Shown here in pieces: positions 19,494 through 28,777 of a DNA stretch of 64,000 nt. Below the pieces are notes generated by a model, which was not told the origin of the DNA, did not search any database, and saw only the letters and a program-made list of their open reading frames with translations. The DNA is from Burkholderiaceae bacterium (lineage in GTDB: Bacteria > Pseudomonadota > Gammaproteobacteria > Burkholderiales > Burkholderiaceae_B). Numbering within the stretch: the first letter of the stretch is position 1; every line of letters starts with the position of its first letter. The position numbers and the translations under genes are program-made. Where the stretch lies: positions 186,001 to 250,000 of the forward strand of contig SCSG01000004.1 in the NCBI GenBank assembly GCA_004322135.1, given 5' to 3'.

Positions 19494-20012
19494 ATGACCC
19501 AACCCCCAAAGTCCTGGCACCGCGTTCGGCGATCTCCGCTACACGGCAACGGCGTATTTGCGGCCCGTCGCATCCCGGCCGGAACGCGCATTCTTGAGTA
19601 CGGGGGCAGGCGCATCACCCCCGATCAGGCCGACGCCATGTACCCGGTGGACCCCGACGACCCGTTCCACACATTTTTCTTCTCGCTAAGTTGCGGCAAG
19701 GTCATCGACGGCGGCAACCGGGGCACCGACGCACGCTGGATCAACCACTCGTGCGAACCCAATTGCGAAACCAGGGAGAACGCTGCAGGCACGCGTGTAT
19801 TCATCTTCGCGCTGCGTGATATCGCCGCCGGAGAAGAACTGTTCTATGACTACGGTCTGGTCATGGATGGCAAGATCACCAGAACGCTGAAAAAGCAGTA
19901 CCAGTGCCTGTGCGGCAGCACACGTTGCCGCCATACCATGCTGGCCCTGCCCGAAAAAAAGCCTCGGGCAAAAACACCAAGGGCGCATGGTGGTACTGCG
20001 GCCAAAGGCTAA
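19494..20012 (+). CDS. SET domain protein-lysine methyltransferase
   Basis: 172 residues forming a minimal SET domain: SPLHGNGVFAARRIPAGT binds S-adenosylmethionine, RWINHSCEPNCE (about residues 81-92) forms the pseudoknot, GEELFYDY supplies the catalytic Tyr, and CLCGSTRCRH is a Cys-rich post-SET zinc site. Such proteins methylate lysine side chains; bacterial substrates are rarely known. It starts 41 bp after topB on the same strand, so it may be in one transcript with a protein that ends in a lysine-rich tail. Confidence 0.93.
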   Translation: MTQPPKSWHRVRRSPLHGNGVFAARRIPAGTRILEYGGRRITPDQADAMYPVDPDDPFHTFFFSLSCGKVIDGGNRGTDARWINHSCEPNCETRENAAGTRVFIFALRDIAAGEELFYDYGLVMDGKITRTLKKQYQCLCGSTRCRHTMLALPEKKPRAKTPRAHGGTAAKG

Positions 20013-20079
20013 ATCGGCGAGCCGATTGAAATCGACCCGCCGCAAACCGAAAACCTGTACCGCCCTCGTGCGCGGATGA

Positions 20080-21420
20080 CTACGGCCGCTTCGCGTCGAA
20101 GTGTCTGGCCAGTCCCTGCCAGCATTTGTAGTAATCGGCCTGCAACTGCGGGGACTCCAGCGCAAAACGCGTGGGCCGGATGACCGTACGGGTTTCGAAC
20201 ATGATGGCCATCGTGTCCTGCACCTTCTGGGGCTTTGATACGTCAGTGCGTGATGCCTTCTCGAATGTTTCGGCGTCGGGGCCATGTGCCGACATGCAGT
20301 TGTGCAGGCTGGCTCCGCCCGGAACAAACCCTTCCGCCTTGGCGTCGTATAGCCCATGGACGAGCCCCATGAATTCACTGGCCACGTTGCGATGAAACCA
20401 GGGCGGGCGGAACGTACCTTCCGCCACCAGCCAACGCGGAGGGAAAATGGCGAAGTCGATGTTGTCCACCCCCGGCGTGTCGCTGCGCGACTGCAGCACC
20501 AGGTAAATGGATGGATCGGGGTGGTCGTAACTGACCGAACCCATGGCGTTGAAGCGCCGTAAATCATATTTGTAAGGCGCATAATTGCCGTGCCAGGCCA
20601 CGACGTCCAGCGGCGAATGGTTCATGGCGGCCCGCCAGAGGCCACCGCCAAACTTGGACACCAGCTCGAAATCGCCTTCAATATCCTCATATGCGGCACA
20701 AGGCGTCAGGAAATCGCGCGACAGCGCCAGCCCATTCGAACCAATTGGTCCCAAGTCGGGCAACTGAAACTGCGCGCCGAAGTTCTCGCAGACGTAGCCT
20801 CGCGCACTGCCGTCAGGCAACTCGACGCGAAACCGGACGCCGCGCGGAATCACGGCTATTTCCTGCGGCTCGACGTCGACGACACCCAGTTCGGTGGCCA
20901 GACGCAGGCGCCCTTGCTGCGGGACTATAAGCAACTCACCGTCCGCATCGTTGAAGAAACGATTGCGCATGGGTGCATTGATCGCGTACAAATGAATAGC
21001 GCAACCTGTCATCTGCATGGCTGAACCGTTGCCCGCCATGGTCACCAGACCATCGACGAAATCCACTGAACGCTTCGGCATGGGCAGCGGATCCCAGCGC
21101 AACCGGGTCGGCGGAGTAGGTGGCACCGTGCCAAAGTCGGCCACCAAACGCTTGTTGGCCAAGGGCGCGAAAGCCGCATGCACCGCCGCCGGCCGTATCC
21201 GGTAAAGCCACGAACGCCGATTGGAGCCGCGCGGTGCCGTGAACGCCGTGCCCGACAATTGCTCGGCATAAAGGCCATACGCGACCCGCTGCGGCGAATT
21301 GCGTCCTACCGGCAACGCACCGGGCAATGCCTCGGTGGCGTGCTCATTGCAAAAACCGGACAGGTAAGCGCCGGCTGGCAGCTCCTTCCGCGTGGAAGCC
21401 GCACTGGTTTTCTTGGGCAT
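20080..21420 (-). CDS. hmgA: Homogentisate 1,2-dioxygenase
   Basis: 446 residues, full length. The iron ligands known from the human enzyme are recognisable: His and Glu in [11 protein letters not shown] (HxxxxxE) and the later His in [27 protein letters not shown] and [12 protein letters not shown] are further family motifs. It opens the homogentisate ring to maleylacetoacetate in tyrosine and phenylacetate-type catabolism. ATG at 21420 has AAAGGA 7 bp upstream, after the Rieske stop at 21431. Last gene of the leftward operon; fumarylacetoacetase and maleylacetoacetate isomerase are not adjacent. Confidence 0.96.
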   Translation of the reverse strand: MPKKTSAASTRKELPAGAYLSGFCNEHATEALPGALPVGRNSPQRVAYGLYAEQLSGTAFTAPRGSNRRSWLYRIRPAAVHAAFAPLANKRLVADFGTVPPTPPTRLRWDPLPMPKRSVDFVDGLVTMAGNGSAMQMTGCAIHLYAINAPMRNRFFNDADGELLIVPQQGRLRLATELGVVDVEPQEIAVIPRGVRFRVELPDGSARGYVCENFGAQFQLPDLGPIGSNGLALSRDFLTPCAAYEDIEGDFELVSKFGGGLWRAAMNHSPLDVVAWHGNYAPYKYDLRRFNAMGSVSYDHPDPSIYLVLQSRSDTPGVDNIDFAIFPPRWLVAEGTFRPPWFHRNVASEFMGLVHGLYDAKAEGFVPGGASLHNCMSAHGPDAETFEKASRTDVSKPQKVQDTMAIMFETRTVIRPTRFALESPQLQADYYKCWQGLARHFDAKRP

Positions 21421-21430
21421 GTCTTTTCCT

Positions 21431-22522
21431 TTAGCCAAACTTGGCACTACGTTCACCGACCACCTCAGCGCGAGGCGCGCCCGCGTCGGCCGCCATTTCC
21501 TGTTTTATCTGCTGCGCTATCAACCACCGGAACTGCCCCAGGGCAGAATCCAGGCCGCAGGCGACCGGCTCGAACAACGGGTCGGCTGCAAGATTTTGTG
21601 CCTGGTCGGTAATGACCGCGCGGTCTTCCTCGAATGCAGTAAGGATGCTGTGGTACAGCGCCTCACTGACGTCGGGTTTGTCTTTGTCAAAGTTGCGGGG
21701 CTGGGCGAACAAGTAGTGGCAGGAATTTTCCGTTTCCGGCGTTACGACCTGGCAATGGCGAAACTGGATGGCATTCTCGCGGTCGCCTCTTTCCGCCCCG
21801 CTGCCGGCCGGCGCAAACCCTGAATCCATGATGAGGACGCCCGGTAGAATGAAATCGTAGTTGTTCCATCGGTCCACGTTGCCCGTCATGCCTTTGGCCT
21901 TGAGCAGCTTGGCCACGAACGGTGCGGGTGGCCTGTCCATGAACCAGCGGGTGATCCTCAGTCCGCGCGGCAGGCGTTCGATTTTGGAGCGCAGCTGCGC
22001 ATATTCCTCGGAGCCGCCCAGGGTGTTGGCATGCACGTACGATAAGTGCGAGAAATCCAGCAGGTTGTCGTTGACCAATTGATAATTGACGTCGTAATGA
22101 AGACGGCCAGGCTTGGTGCAGGCCCAGTCCGGATCATCCAGCCAGTGAGTATCGGGGATGAGGCTTTCGTCGGCTGTGCTGGCTTCCCCCATCCAGATCC
22201 ACACCCAGTGATGCCTTTCAACTACCGCGTAGCGGCGCACGAGCGCTTTGGGAGGAATCGCGGCTTGCCCGGGTATCTCGATGCAGGCGCCCGTCGCGTC
22301 ATACAGGAAACCATGGTACATGCAGCGGACCGTGCCGCCCTCTTTACGACCCGTGGACAACGGCGCGCCACGATGGCAGCAACGGTCGTCCAGCGCGCAG
22401 ATTTGGCCGCTTTCGTCGCGCCAGAAGACCAGACGCTTTCCGCAAATGGTGCGCGCCACCAGCGTATCGGCTCCGATTTCACTGGACCAGCCCGCCACGT
22501 ACCAGCAATTCTTCATGAACAT
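21431..22522 (-). CDS. Rieske non-heme iron oxygenase, VanA-like
   Basis: 363 residues. The Rieske [2Fe-2S] ligands are Cys48/His50 (CCHRG) and Cys67/His70 (CMYHG); the C-terminal domain contains [14 protein letters not shown] with the mononuclear iron histidines and Asp. The single-subunit layout is that of O-demethylases and aromatic monooxygenases such as VanA. It needs an electron-transfer reductase, and none lies in this operon; the VanB-like gene at 41.5 kb could serve. GGAGGAG precedes the ATG. A clear paralogue of the oxygenase at 42564-43652, with the Rieske ligands at identical positions. Confidence 0.9.
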   Translation of the reverse strand: MFMKNCWYVAGWSSEIGADTLVARTICGKRLVFWRDESGQICALDDRCCHRGAPLSTGRKEGGTVRCMYHGFLYDATGACIEIPGQAAIPPKALVRRYAVVERHHWVWIWMGEASTADESLIPDTHWLDDPDWACTKPGRLHYDVNYQLVNDNLLDFSHLSYVHANTLGGSEEYAQLRSKIERLPRGLRITRWFMDRPPAPFVAKLLKAKGMTGNVDRWNNYDFILPGVLIMDSGFAPAGSGAERGDRENAIQFRHCQVVTPETENSCHYLFAQPRNFDKDKPDVSEALYHSILTAFEEDRAVITDQAQNLAADPLFEPVACGLDSALGQFRWLIAQQIKQEMAADAGAPRAEVVGERSAKFG

Positions 22523-22572
22523 GATCGAGTCTCCTCCCCCAGACGTGCCGCAAGAACCCGACGCGGAAGGCG

Positions 22573-22749
22573 TCAGTCCAGACTGTGCGCGGCGCGCGCT
22601 ATCAATGCCTTGAGACGCCCGGCATCATCGATTTCAAGCATGGCAAGCAAGGCGAACCGGCTCAGCACCTTCAGGGCCGCCTCTTCGCCGGCCTCGCCAA
22701 GCGTATGGCACAACTCGGTGTACACCGCATCCAGTTCCTGATCGCTCAT
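22573..22749 (-). CDS. Small DUF2783 family protein
   Basis: A 58-residue protein, MSDQELDAVYTELC to ARAAHSLD, easily missed because of its size. GGAGGTACGGGT gives a strong ribosome-binding site, and its ATG overlaps the TGA of the FAD monooxygenase (ATGA at 22746-22749), so the two are translationally coupled. Length and the pattern of Leu/Ala-rich amphipathic helices match DUF2783, small proteins known beside flavin aromatic hydroxylases. Function unknown; coupling suggests an accessory subunit or stabiliser of the monooxygenase (inference). Confidence 0.82.
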   Translation of the reverse strand: MSDQELDAVYTELCHTLGEAGEEAALKVLSRFALLAMLEIDDAGRLKALIARAAHSLD

Positions 22750-24467
22750 ACCCGTACCTCCTCACCCCGGCCCTGCAGGGCCCCAAGGGCTTGTGCCAGC
22801 CCGGTTCCCGAAAGCGAGCGCCAGCGTCCGAACACATGACCATCGGGGCGCACCACATAAACCGTACCGGGCGCGGCATCGTACGCCGCCGCCATGCGGC
22901 CATCCGAATCAATCAGATACTCGCCGCCAACCGCGTCCACAGGAGGCTGGCCGCACACTGCCAGCACACGAACGGCAAGCCCGCTACGCGCGAAGTCTTG
23001 CACCACACGGCCTATATCGGGCGGCACCACGGCGGTTTCACTGAACAGTAGCACCAGGCACTGGCCCACCAGAACCAATTGCGTGGCATGCACCACCGAC
23101 TTGCGGCCCTGCAAATCGACATGGCGAAGTTGAACGCTTTGCAGCACCTCGCCACGGTGTGGCCCACAAGCAAACAGATGATCCTGATCGTCGCGTGAAA
23201 TGGCCGAAGACTGTTCGTAGCGAATGGCGCTGGTCTGGCGCGGGTTGATGAGTGAGGCCACTCGCGGAGTGTCCAGGGCCAGATCGAGTACCGCTTCGCG
23301 CATCAACTGAAATGCGAACGTTGGCGGCGCCATGAATTCGGTGCTCTTCATGCCCTGCTTCAGGTTTTCATGCGCCGCAAAGACCCGCTCGGTAGAGTAA
23401 GAATCCAGCAGCGATTGATCTGCACGGCCCTTGACGACTGCCGCCAGCTTCCACGCCAGATTGTCCGCGTCGTCAATCGACGAATTGGCGCCACGCACAC
23501 CGAAAATAGGCACAAGATGGGCGGCATCACCCGCAAAAAACACCCGGCCATGGCGGTATTTCTCGAGTGTGAGTGCATTCGCCCGGTACAGCGATATCCA
23601 TAAGGGTGACCAAGTGCCCTTCTCGCCTATCATGTCCAAGTGCGCCCGTACACGGGGCAGCACATTCTCGGCTTTGACGGCTTCATGCGGGTCTTCGTCA
23701 TCCCTGAGCTGATAATCGATGCGCCAGATATTGTCAGGCTGCCGGTGCATCAGTATGGTCGACCCCGGATTGGACGGGGGATCGAACCACGCCAACCTTT
23801 CAGTCGGCAAACCGGTTTCAAGCGCAATATCGGCAATGATATAAACGCCCTCATAGGCCGTCCCCTGCAAGTGCAGGTCCAACGCCTCTCGCACGGTGCT
23901 GCGGCCGCCGTCGCATGCGATGACCCAGTCGGCCACTATCTGGTGGACGGCCCCGTCCTGTTCGACGTCGAGCAACACGTCCGTGCCCTGCTGCGTGACC
24001 GCACTGACGCGGCTGGACCACCGGATGTCGACCAGATCGGAGTATTGATCGAGCGCGCGAACAAGGTACTCTTCAATGTAATACTGCTCTATGTTGATCA
24101 TGGGGGGCAGATGCTGATTTTCGTCGTCAGGCATGGAAAACCGCAACACCTCCCGGCCATGGTAGAAGGACCGCCCACCCGTCCAGGCCAGGCCCTTCTC
24201 AAGCATGTCACCCACTGCGCCGAGTCGTTCGAAGATTTCGAGGCTACGCCGTGAAATACAGATAGCACGACTACCGAAGCACACCGTATCATCTGCCTCG
24301 ATGACGACAGATCGAACACCCTGTACCGCCAGTGCCAGGGCGGCCGTAAGGCCGGCCACCCCACCACCGACTATCACCACGACGTGGTGCTCCCTGCCCG
24401 CTACGTTTCTTGCGGCACTTTGCCGCTTGACGAAGTCGAACGGATACGGCGTTAATTCCACTGACAT
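22746..24467 (-). CDS. FAD-dependent aromatic monooxygenase (MhpA/PheA-type)
   Basis: 573 residues of the class A flavoprotein hydroxylases. The dinucleotide fold GGGVAGLTAALALA, the ACDGGRSTVR (DG) motif and RVFFAGDAAHLVPIFGVRG (GD motif) bind FAD and NAD(P)H; a thioredoxin-like C-terminal domain follows, as in MhpA. It should hydroxylate a phenolic ring. In an operon ending in hmgA, it may make homogentisate or a relative from a hydroxyphenylacetate, but this is inference. ATG at 24467 is preceded by GGGGCGGGG; an in-frame GTG at 24482 is weaker. Confidence 0.9.
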   Translation of the reverse strand: MSVELTPYPFDFVKRQSAARNVAGREHHVVVIVGGGVAGLTAALALAVQGVRSVVIEADDTVCFGSRAICISRRSLEIFERLGAVGDMLEKGLAWTGGRSFYHGREVLRFSMPDDENQHLPPMINIEQYYIEEYLVRALDQYSDLVDIRWSSRVSAVTQQGTDVLLDVEQDGAVHQIVADWVIACDGGRSTVREALDLHLQGTAYEGVYIIADIALETGLPTERLAWFDPPSNPGSTILMHRQPDNIWRIDYQLRDDEDPHEAVKAENVLPRVRAHLDMIGEKGTWSPLWISLYRANALTLEKYRHGRVFFAGDAAHLVPIFGVRGANSSIDDADNLAWKLAAVVKGRADQSLLDSYSTERVFAAHENLKQGMKSTEFMAPPTFAFQLMREAVLDLALDTPRVASLINPRQTSAIRYEQSSAISRDDQDHLFACGPHRGEVLQSVQLRHVDLQGRKSVVHATQLVLVGQCLVLLFSETAVVPPDIGRVVQDFARSGLAVRVLAVCGQPPVDAVGGEYLIDSDGRMAAAYDAAPGTVYVVRPDGHVFGRWRSLSGTGLAQALGALQGRGEEVRV

Positions 24468-24513
24468 ACACCCCGCCCCCACTGAATGGCATCAACGCCC
24501 ATCCACTTCAACG

Positions 24514-25662
24514 TTAATCGACGTACTTCCACTTGCCGTCCTTCACCTCGACCAGCACCTGGCTGCGCGAATCGGCGCCATTGTGGTCTTTGACCGACAT
24601 GGAGTACACCCCTTGTGTCAGAACCAGATCCTTGACGTTTTCAAGCGCGTCGCGCAAGGCCTGACGAAATTCTGGCGTACCGGGCCTGGCCGTTTTCAAT
24701 GCCACGGGAATGACATGATCAAGAAACAGCGATACATCCCACATTTCGCCGCCGAACAACGAGCGCGATCCAGGACCGTGCACCTTTTCAAACGCCTTGA
24801 CATAGGACAACGCGACCGGCTTGATGACATTGCTTTCGGGTAGCTGCTCTGCAACGAGCATGGGCGCCACCGTCATGAGCGTTCCCTCGATTGCCTTGCC
24901 GCCAACCCTCAGGTAATCGTTATTGGCGACCGCCTGAGTCTGGTACTGGGTACCGGTATAGCCGCGCTTTTTAAGCTCGAGCTGCGGCATGGCCCCCGGC
25001 GTGCCCGCCGCGGCAATGAAAACCGCATCGGGTTTCGTGGCCATGATTTTCAGCGCCTGGGAAACAAAAGCCGTGTCACTGCGTGCGAAACGCTCGATAT
25101 CGACGATTTTGATGCCAGCTTCAGGCGCATATTTTTTGGCCTGGTCGATGAACACCTGCCCATAACCGTCTTTTGTACCGATAATGGCCAGCGTCTTTTC
25201 GCCCTTTTTCTTCATGCTGTTGAATACGAGGTCAAGCTGGATTTTCTCGGACGGCGGCATTTTGAAAACCCACGTGCGCGGGCCTTCCTGCGGCTCGATG
25301 ATGGCGCCCCCACCCGAGAGCGAGATCATGGGAGTCTTGGTTTCGCCGGCAACCTGCATGGCAGCAAGAGCCGTCGGGGTTACCGAAGGTCCAACCAGAA
25401 TGTCTGCCTTGAATTCGGTAATCAATTTGCGCGCAGCCAGCGTCGCGGCGGTTGGATCGGACGCATCATCCAGCACCATGACATCCAGCTTCTGCCCGGC
25501 GATCTCCTTCGGCCACATCGGTACGGTTTCATTTTCCGGAATGCCCAGCGACGCGGCTGGCCCGGTCAACGATAAAATCACACCAACCTTGACGTCGGCG
25601 TGTGCCACCCCAAAAGCGGCACAAACAGCGATCCCGGCAAGTATTCTCTTGAAATAGCGCAT
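24514..25662 (-). CDS. Periplasmic ligand-binding protein, branched-chain amino acid type
   Basis: 382 residues with a Sec signal peptide (cleavage near AHA-DV) and a Peripla_BP_6 fold beginning VKVGVILSLTGPAASLG. Such LivJ-like proteins feed ABC importers, and in soil betaproteobacteria many bind aromatic acids. No permease or ATPase genes are nearby. First gene of the leftward operon with the FAD monooxygenase (47 bp before its ATG), so it probably binds that pathway's substrate. It resembles the second binding protein at 40300-41454 along its length. Confidence 0.9.
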   Translation of the reverse strand: MRYFKRILAGIAVCAAFGVAHADVKVGVILSLTGPAASLGIPENETVPMWPKEIAGQKLDVMVLDDASDPTAATLAARKLITEFKADILVGPSVTPTALAAMQVAGETKTPMISLSGGGAIIEPQEGPRTWVFKMPPSEKIQLDLVFNSMKKKGEKTLAIIGTKDGYGQVFIDQAKKYAPEAGIKIVDIERFARSDTAFVSQALKIMATKPDAVFIAAAGTPGAMPQLELKKRGYTGTQYQTQAVANNDYLRVGGKAIEGTLMTVAPMLVAEQLPESNVIKPVALSYVKAFEKVHGPGSRSLFGGEMWDVSLFLDHVIPVALKTARPGTPEFRQALRDALENVKDLVLTQGVYSMSVKDHNGADSRSQVLVEVKDGKWKYVD

Positions 25663-25700
25663 TCTTGTCTCCAGTCACATAAAAAGGTAGTTTTTGAACG

Positions 25701-25746
25701 TTTTTATTATATAACGATAAAAAGTTTAATTTTATGAAATAAACTT
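25701..25746. promoter_or_regulatory. AT-rich divergent control region with two inverted repeats
   Basis: Between the binding-protein gene and the IclR gene lie two perfect 7-bp inverted repeats: TTTTTAT (25701-25707) with ATAAAAA (25717-25723), and AAGTTTA (25722-25728) with TAAACTT (25740-25746). They sit 40-85 bp upstream of the leftward operon, in markedly AT-rich DNA. They are candidate IclR operators or promoter elements; AT-rich repeats can occur by chance. Confidence 0.45.
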
Positions 25747-25878
25747 GTCAATATATTTATTCTTGTGAGACGATTCTCCTGTAAATGCAGATCTTCTGTC
25801 AATCGCGCAAGACGCCCCCATCCTACAAAGAAGGCACGTTAACTTGCAACGAATTTTTCACCAAGGAACCCAGTTGCC

Positions 25879-26637
25879 ATGTCAGCACCCACCTCGGTCA
25901 TCAACCGTGTGGTCACCATTCTGAGTCTGTTCGGAACTCAAAAGCCATTGGTCTCGATCGAAGAGATTTCAAGCGCACTGCAGATAAGCGCCGCGTCGGC
26001 ATATCGTTACGCCAGCGACCTCAGCGAAGCCGGCATGCTGTCCAGAACGTCGGGCCACTACCGGCTGGGCCCGAAAATCATAGAGCTTGAATACCTGATC
26101 CGCTCGTACGACCCGGTCATCAAGGCGGGACACGACCTGATGTATGGCCTCGCCGAGATGACGGGATGCGGCAGCATGCTATGCAATATCTACGACAAAA
26201 CCATCGTGAACGTTTTTCAGGTTGAAGGCAAGCACCCCATTGCGCTGACGTACACCAAGGGGCTGCGGATGCCATTGTTCCGCGGGGCCCAGGCGCATGT
26301 CGTGCTGGCGTACATGAACCGGCGCAAGCTCAAGCGCATCTACGAAGCCGCGCTGGAAGACCCCGCCATCGCCCGCTACGCTGCGGCAATCGGCCCTGAC
26401 TGGCAGACCTTTACCAAGGCCCTCAAACAAATCCGCAGCCAAGGGCACTACGTATCACGCGGCCAGCTCGACGCTGGCGTCACCGGAATCGCCGCCCCGG
26501 TAACCGCAGGCAAGGAAATTCTGGGTAGTCTGGTTCTTACCATGCCCAGCAGTGGACCCTCTACGTTAAGTGAAGAAACGCTGATCGGGTTGGTGATGCA
26601 AACGGCGGGTGAAATATCAAAACGCATGGATAGTTAG
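25879..26637 (+). CDS. IclR family transcriptional regulator
   Basis: 252 residues: an N-terminal winged helix-turn-helix (VVTILSLFGTQKPLVSIEEISSAL, recognition helix around SAASAYRYASDL) and a C-terminal IclR effector domain (GCGSMLCNIYDKT to SEETLIGLVMQTAGEI). IclR proteins of this type sense aromatic acids or small carboxylates. It is divergent from the operon that ends in hmgA and is the natural candidate regulator of it. AAGGA lies 11 bp before the ATG. Confidence 0.92.
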   Translation: MSAPTSVINRVVTILSLFGTQKPLVSIEEISSALQISAASAYRYASDLSEAGMLSRTSGHYRLGPKIIELEYLIRSYDPVIKAGHDLMYGLAEMTGCGSMLCNIYDKTIVNVFQVEGKHPIALTYTKGLRMPLFRGAQAHVVLAYMNRRKLKRIYEAALEDPAIARYAAAIGPDWQTFTKALKQIRSQGHYVSRGQLDAGVTGIAAPVTAGKEILGSLVLTMPSSGPSTLSEETLIGLVMQTAGEISKRMDS

Positions 26638-26712
26638 CGCCCTGTTTGGCTAGCCCGAATATTTAACTTCGGTGCCAAGGCGCACTGAAGCTTCACGCGC
26701 CGTTCGCAACCG

Positions 26713-28212
26713 CTATTTGAACGCCGTTTCGATAAAGCTGCGCAGCTTGCGCGAATGCAAGCGTTCAGGCGGCATGTCGCGCAGGCGCTCCAGCGCACGG
26801 ATGCCAATGTGCAGGTGCTGCCCTACCTGACGACGATAGAAATCGCTGGCCATGCCCGGCAGTTTCAACTCTCCGTGCAGCGGCTTGTCGGAAACGCACA
26901 GCAATGTGCCGTAAGGCACGCGAAAGCGAAAGCCGTTTGCCGCGATGGTTGCGGACTCCATGTCCAGCGCAATGGCGCGCGATTGCGACAGGCGCTGGAT
27001 TGGCTCGCGATGATCGCGCAGCTCCCAATTACGATTGTCGATGGTCGCCACCGTCCCGGTGCGCATGATGCGCTTGAGTTCCCAGCCCGAAAGCCCCGCG
27101 ACTTCCGCAACCGCTTCCTCCAGGGCAACCTGGATCTCGGCTAGGGGCGGCACGGGCACCCACAACGGCAAATCATCGTCCAGAACGTGATCCTGACGCA
27201 CATAGCCATGCGCCAGAACGTAGTCGCCCAGTCGCTGGGTGGTGCGCAGGCCGGCGCAATGCCCCAGCATGAGCCATGCATTGGGGCGCAGAACGGCCAC
27301 ATGATCGGTAATCGTCTTGGCATTGGAAGGCCCGATGCCTATGTTGATCAGGGTGATGCCGCTATGATTTTCCCGCACGAGGTGATACGAGGGCATTTGC
27401 GGCATGTGTGCAAGGGGTGGGCCGCCCGGAAGGCTTGCAGTGCCGGAAAGGGTAATCGCATCTCCGGGTTCAACCAGCGCCGTGTAGCCACCTTCCTTCC
27501 TGGCCAGGGTTTCACGCGCCCACTGACAGAACTCGTCGATGTAGAACTGGTAGTTGGTAAACAGCACAAAGTTCTGGAAGTACTTTGGCTCAGTCGCCGT
27601 GTAATGCTGCAGGCGATGCAGCGAATAATCGACCCTGGGAGCCGTGAAAGGAGCCAAAGGCTGCGGTTCGCCACCACGCCCGCGCCAGGTACCGTTCACG
27701 ATGGCATCGTCGGTCACCACCAGGTCCGGCACATCGAAGTGATCACGCAGCGAGTCGCCCAGAACGTCCGAATATCGCCCCTCAACATACTCGCCATTGG
27801 TGAACGAGAAATGCAGTGGAATGGGCACGTCCGATTCGCCGATCTCCACCGGCACGCCGTGATTTCGAATCAGCAAGCCAATCTGCTCTCGCAGATAGCT
27901 GCCAAACAGCTCGGGCTGAGTGATGGTGGTCATGTACGTGCCCGGTTCGACCACATGGCCATATGACAAGCGGCTGTCCACCTCCTGGTAGGTATTCACC
28001 CGGATGCGAATAGCCGGATAATAGGCTCGGGCGCGCTGACCCGGCTTGAACTTTCCTGCCGCATAATCGGCAAACGCAGAGCGGATGAACGCCGTATTCC
28101 GGGCATAAATCTCAACCAGACGCTCGACAGCCTTGGCGGCGTCGCGATACCCGGTAAACGGCACGAACTGAGGCAGGACAGTCGGGCCGGCATAGCTGGA
28201 AGGTTCACGCAT
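26713..28212 (-). CDS. amn: AMP nucleosidase
   Basis: 499 residues, close to the E. coli enzyme. The N-terminal AMP-nucleosidase domain (YPAIRIRVNTYQEVDSRLSYGHV) is followed by a phosphorylase-like PNP_UDP domain with LINIGIGPSNAKTITDH and ALDMESATIAANG. It splits AMP into adenine and ribose 5-phosphate to control adenylate pools. ATG at 28212 has GGAG 8 bp upstream; a GTG at 28227 is the alternative. The gene converges with iclR. Confidence 0.94.
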   Translation of the reverse strand: MREPSSYAGPTVLPQFVPFTGYRDAAKAVERLVEIYARNTAFIRSAFADYAAGKFKPGQRARAYYPAIRIRVNTYQEVDSRLSYGHVVEPGTYMTTITQPELFGSYLREQIGLLIRNHGVPVEIGESDVPIPLHFSFTNGEYVEGRYSDVLGDSLRDHFDVPDLVVTDDAIVNGTWRGRGGEPQPLAPFTAPRVDYSLHRLQHYTATEPKYFQNFVLFTNYQFYIDEFCQWARETLARKEGGYTALVEPGDAITLSGTASLPGGPPLAHMPQMPSYHLVRENHSGITLINIGIGPSNAKTITDHVAVLRPNAWLMLGHCAGLRTTQRLGDYVLAHGYVRQDHVLDDDLPLWVPVPPLAEIQVALEEAVAEVAGLSGWELKRIMRTGTVATIDNRNWELRDHREPIQRLSQSRAIALDMESATIAANGFRFRVPYGTLLCVSDKPLHGELKLPGMASDFYRRQVGQHLHIGIRALERLRDMPPERLHSRKLRSFIETAFK

Positions 28213-28283
28213 TGGCGACTCCACCACGCAATAGTATTGGCACAGTATATAAGCGACGCACAGGAATCAGCGTACAGCCGAAC

Positions 28284-28571
28284 CTACACCAGTTCGTCCA
28301 TGAACAAGGCCAGCGCCACGTCACGTTCGGTCACACCCTGCGCGTCATGGGTGGTCAACGTCACGCTCACACGGTTGTACACATTGGTCCACTCGGGATG
28401 ATGATCAAGCTTTTCGGCCTGCAATGCCACACGAGCCATAAACCCGAACGCCTCGCTGAAATTCTTGAATACGTAGGTCTTGTGAATGGCGTCGCGCGCG
28501 TCAACCGCCGACCATCCTTCCAGAAGCAGCAGCGCGGAAGGCGCGCCGACAAGTTTGGGCTGAGCTTTCAT
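28284..28571 (-). CDS. phhB: Pterin-4a-carbinolamine dehydratase
   Basis: 95 residues, the usual size. The active-site region [16 protein letters not shown] with the HHPEW histidines and the C-terminal segment [10 protein letters not shown] are characteristic. It regenerates tetrahydrobiopterin for phenylalanine hydroxylase (PhhA), which feeds tyrosine to homogentisate; phhA is not in the window. Some PCD homologues have other roles, such as molybdopterin-linked ones, so the symbol follows family membership only. Confidence 0.9.
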   Translation of the reverse strand: MKAQPKLVGAPSALLLLEGWSAVDARDAIHKTYVFKNFSEAFGFMARVALQAEKLDHHPEWTNVYNRVSVTLTTHDAQGVTERDVALALFMDELV

Positions 28572-28720
28572 GATGCCTGGGCTCCTTTATGGCCGGCAAC
28601 CCGCGTCATGGCCGTGGGCCCACCAACGATAATGAACTTTAAGTAGCAAGTCCTTGAACTTGGCTGATATTGAGTACTTTCGCTCCACAGTCCATACTCA
28701 GACCTAATAGTAATAGGTAA

Positions 28721-28739
28721 CTGTTACGCCGCTGTTACG
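28721..28739. promoter_or_regulatory. Direct repeat CTGTTACG upstream of glcB
   Basis: CTGTTACG occurs at 28721-28728 and 28732-28739, 11 bp apart centre to centre, so both copies face the same side of the helix. GTAAC just before the first copy also pairs with the following GTTAC. The element lies 39-57 bp before the malate synthase ATG, where an activator or repressor site would be expected. No regulator is identified. Confidence 0.35.
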
Positions 28740-28777
28740 TAAGGCTTCATTATTTTCTCTTTACACAAGGATTTCAC

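Noticed and set aside
22746-24482. Assigning the FAD monooxygenase as MhpA (3-hydroxyphenylpropionate hydroxylase)
   Set aside because: Fold and motifs agree, but no mhpB, mhpC or mhpD genes are near and the operon ends in hmgA, so the substrate is left open.
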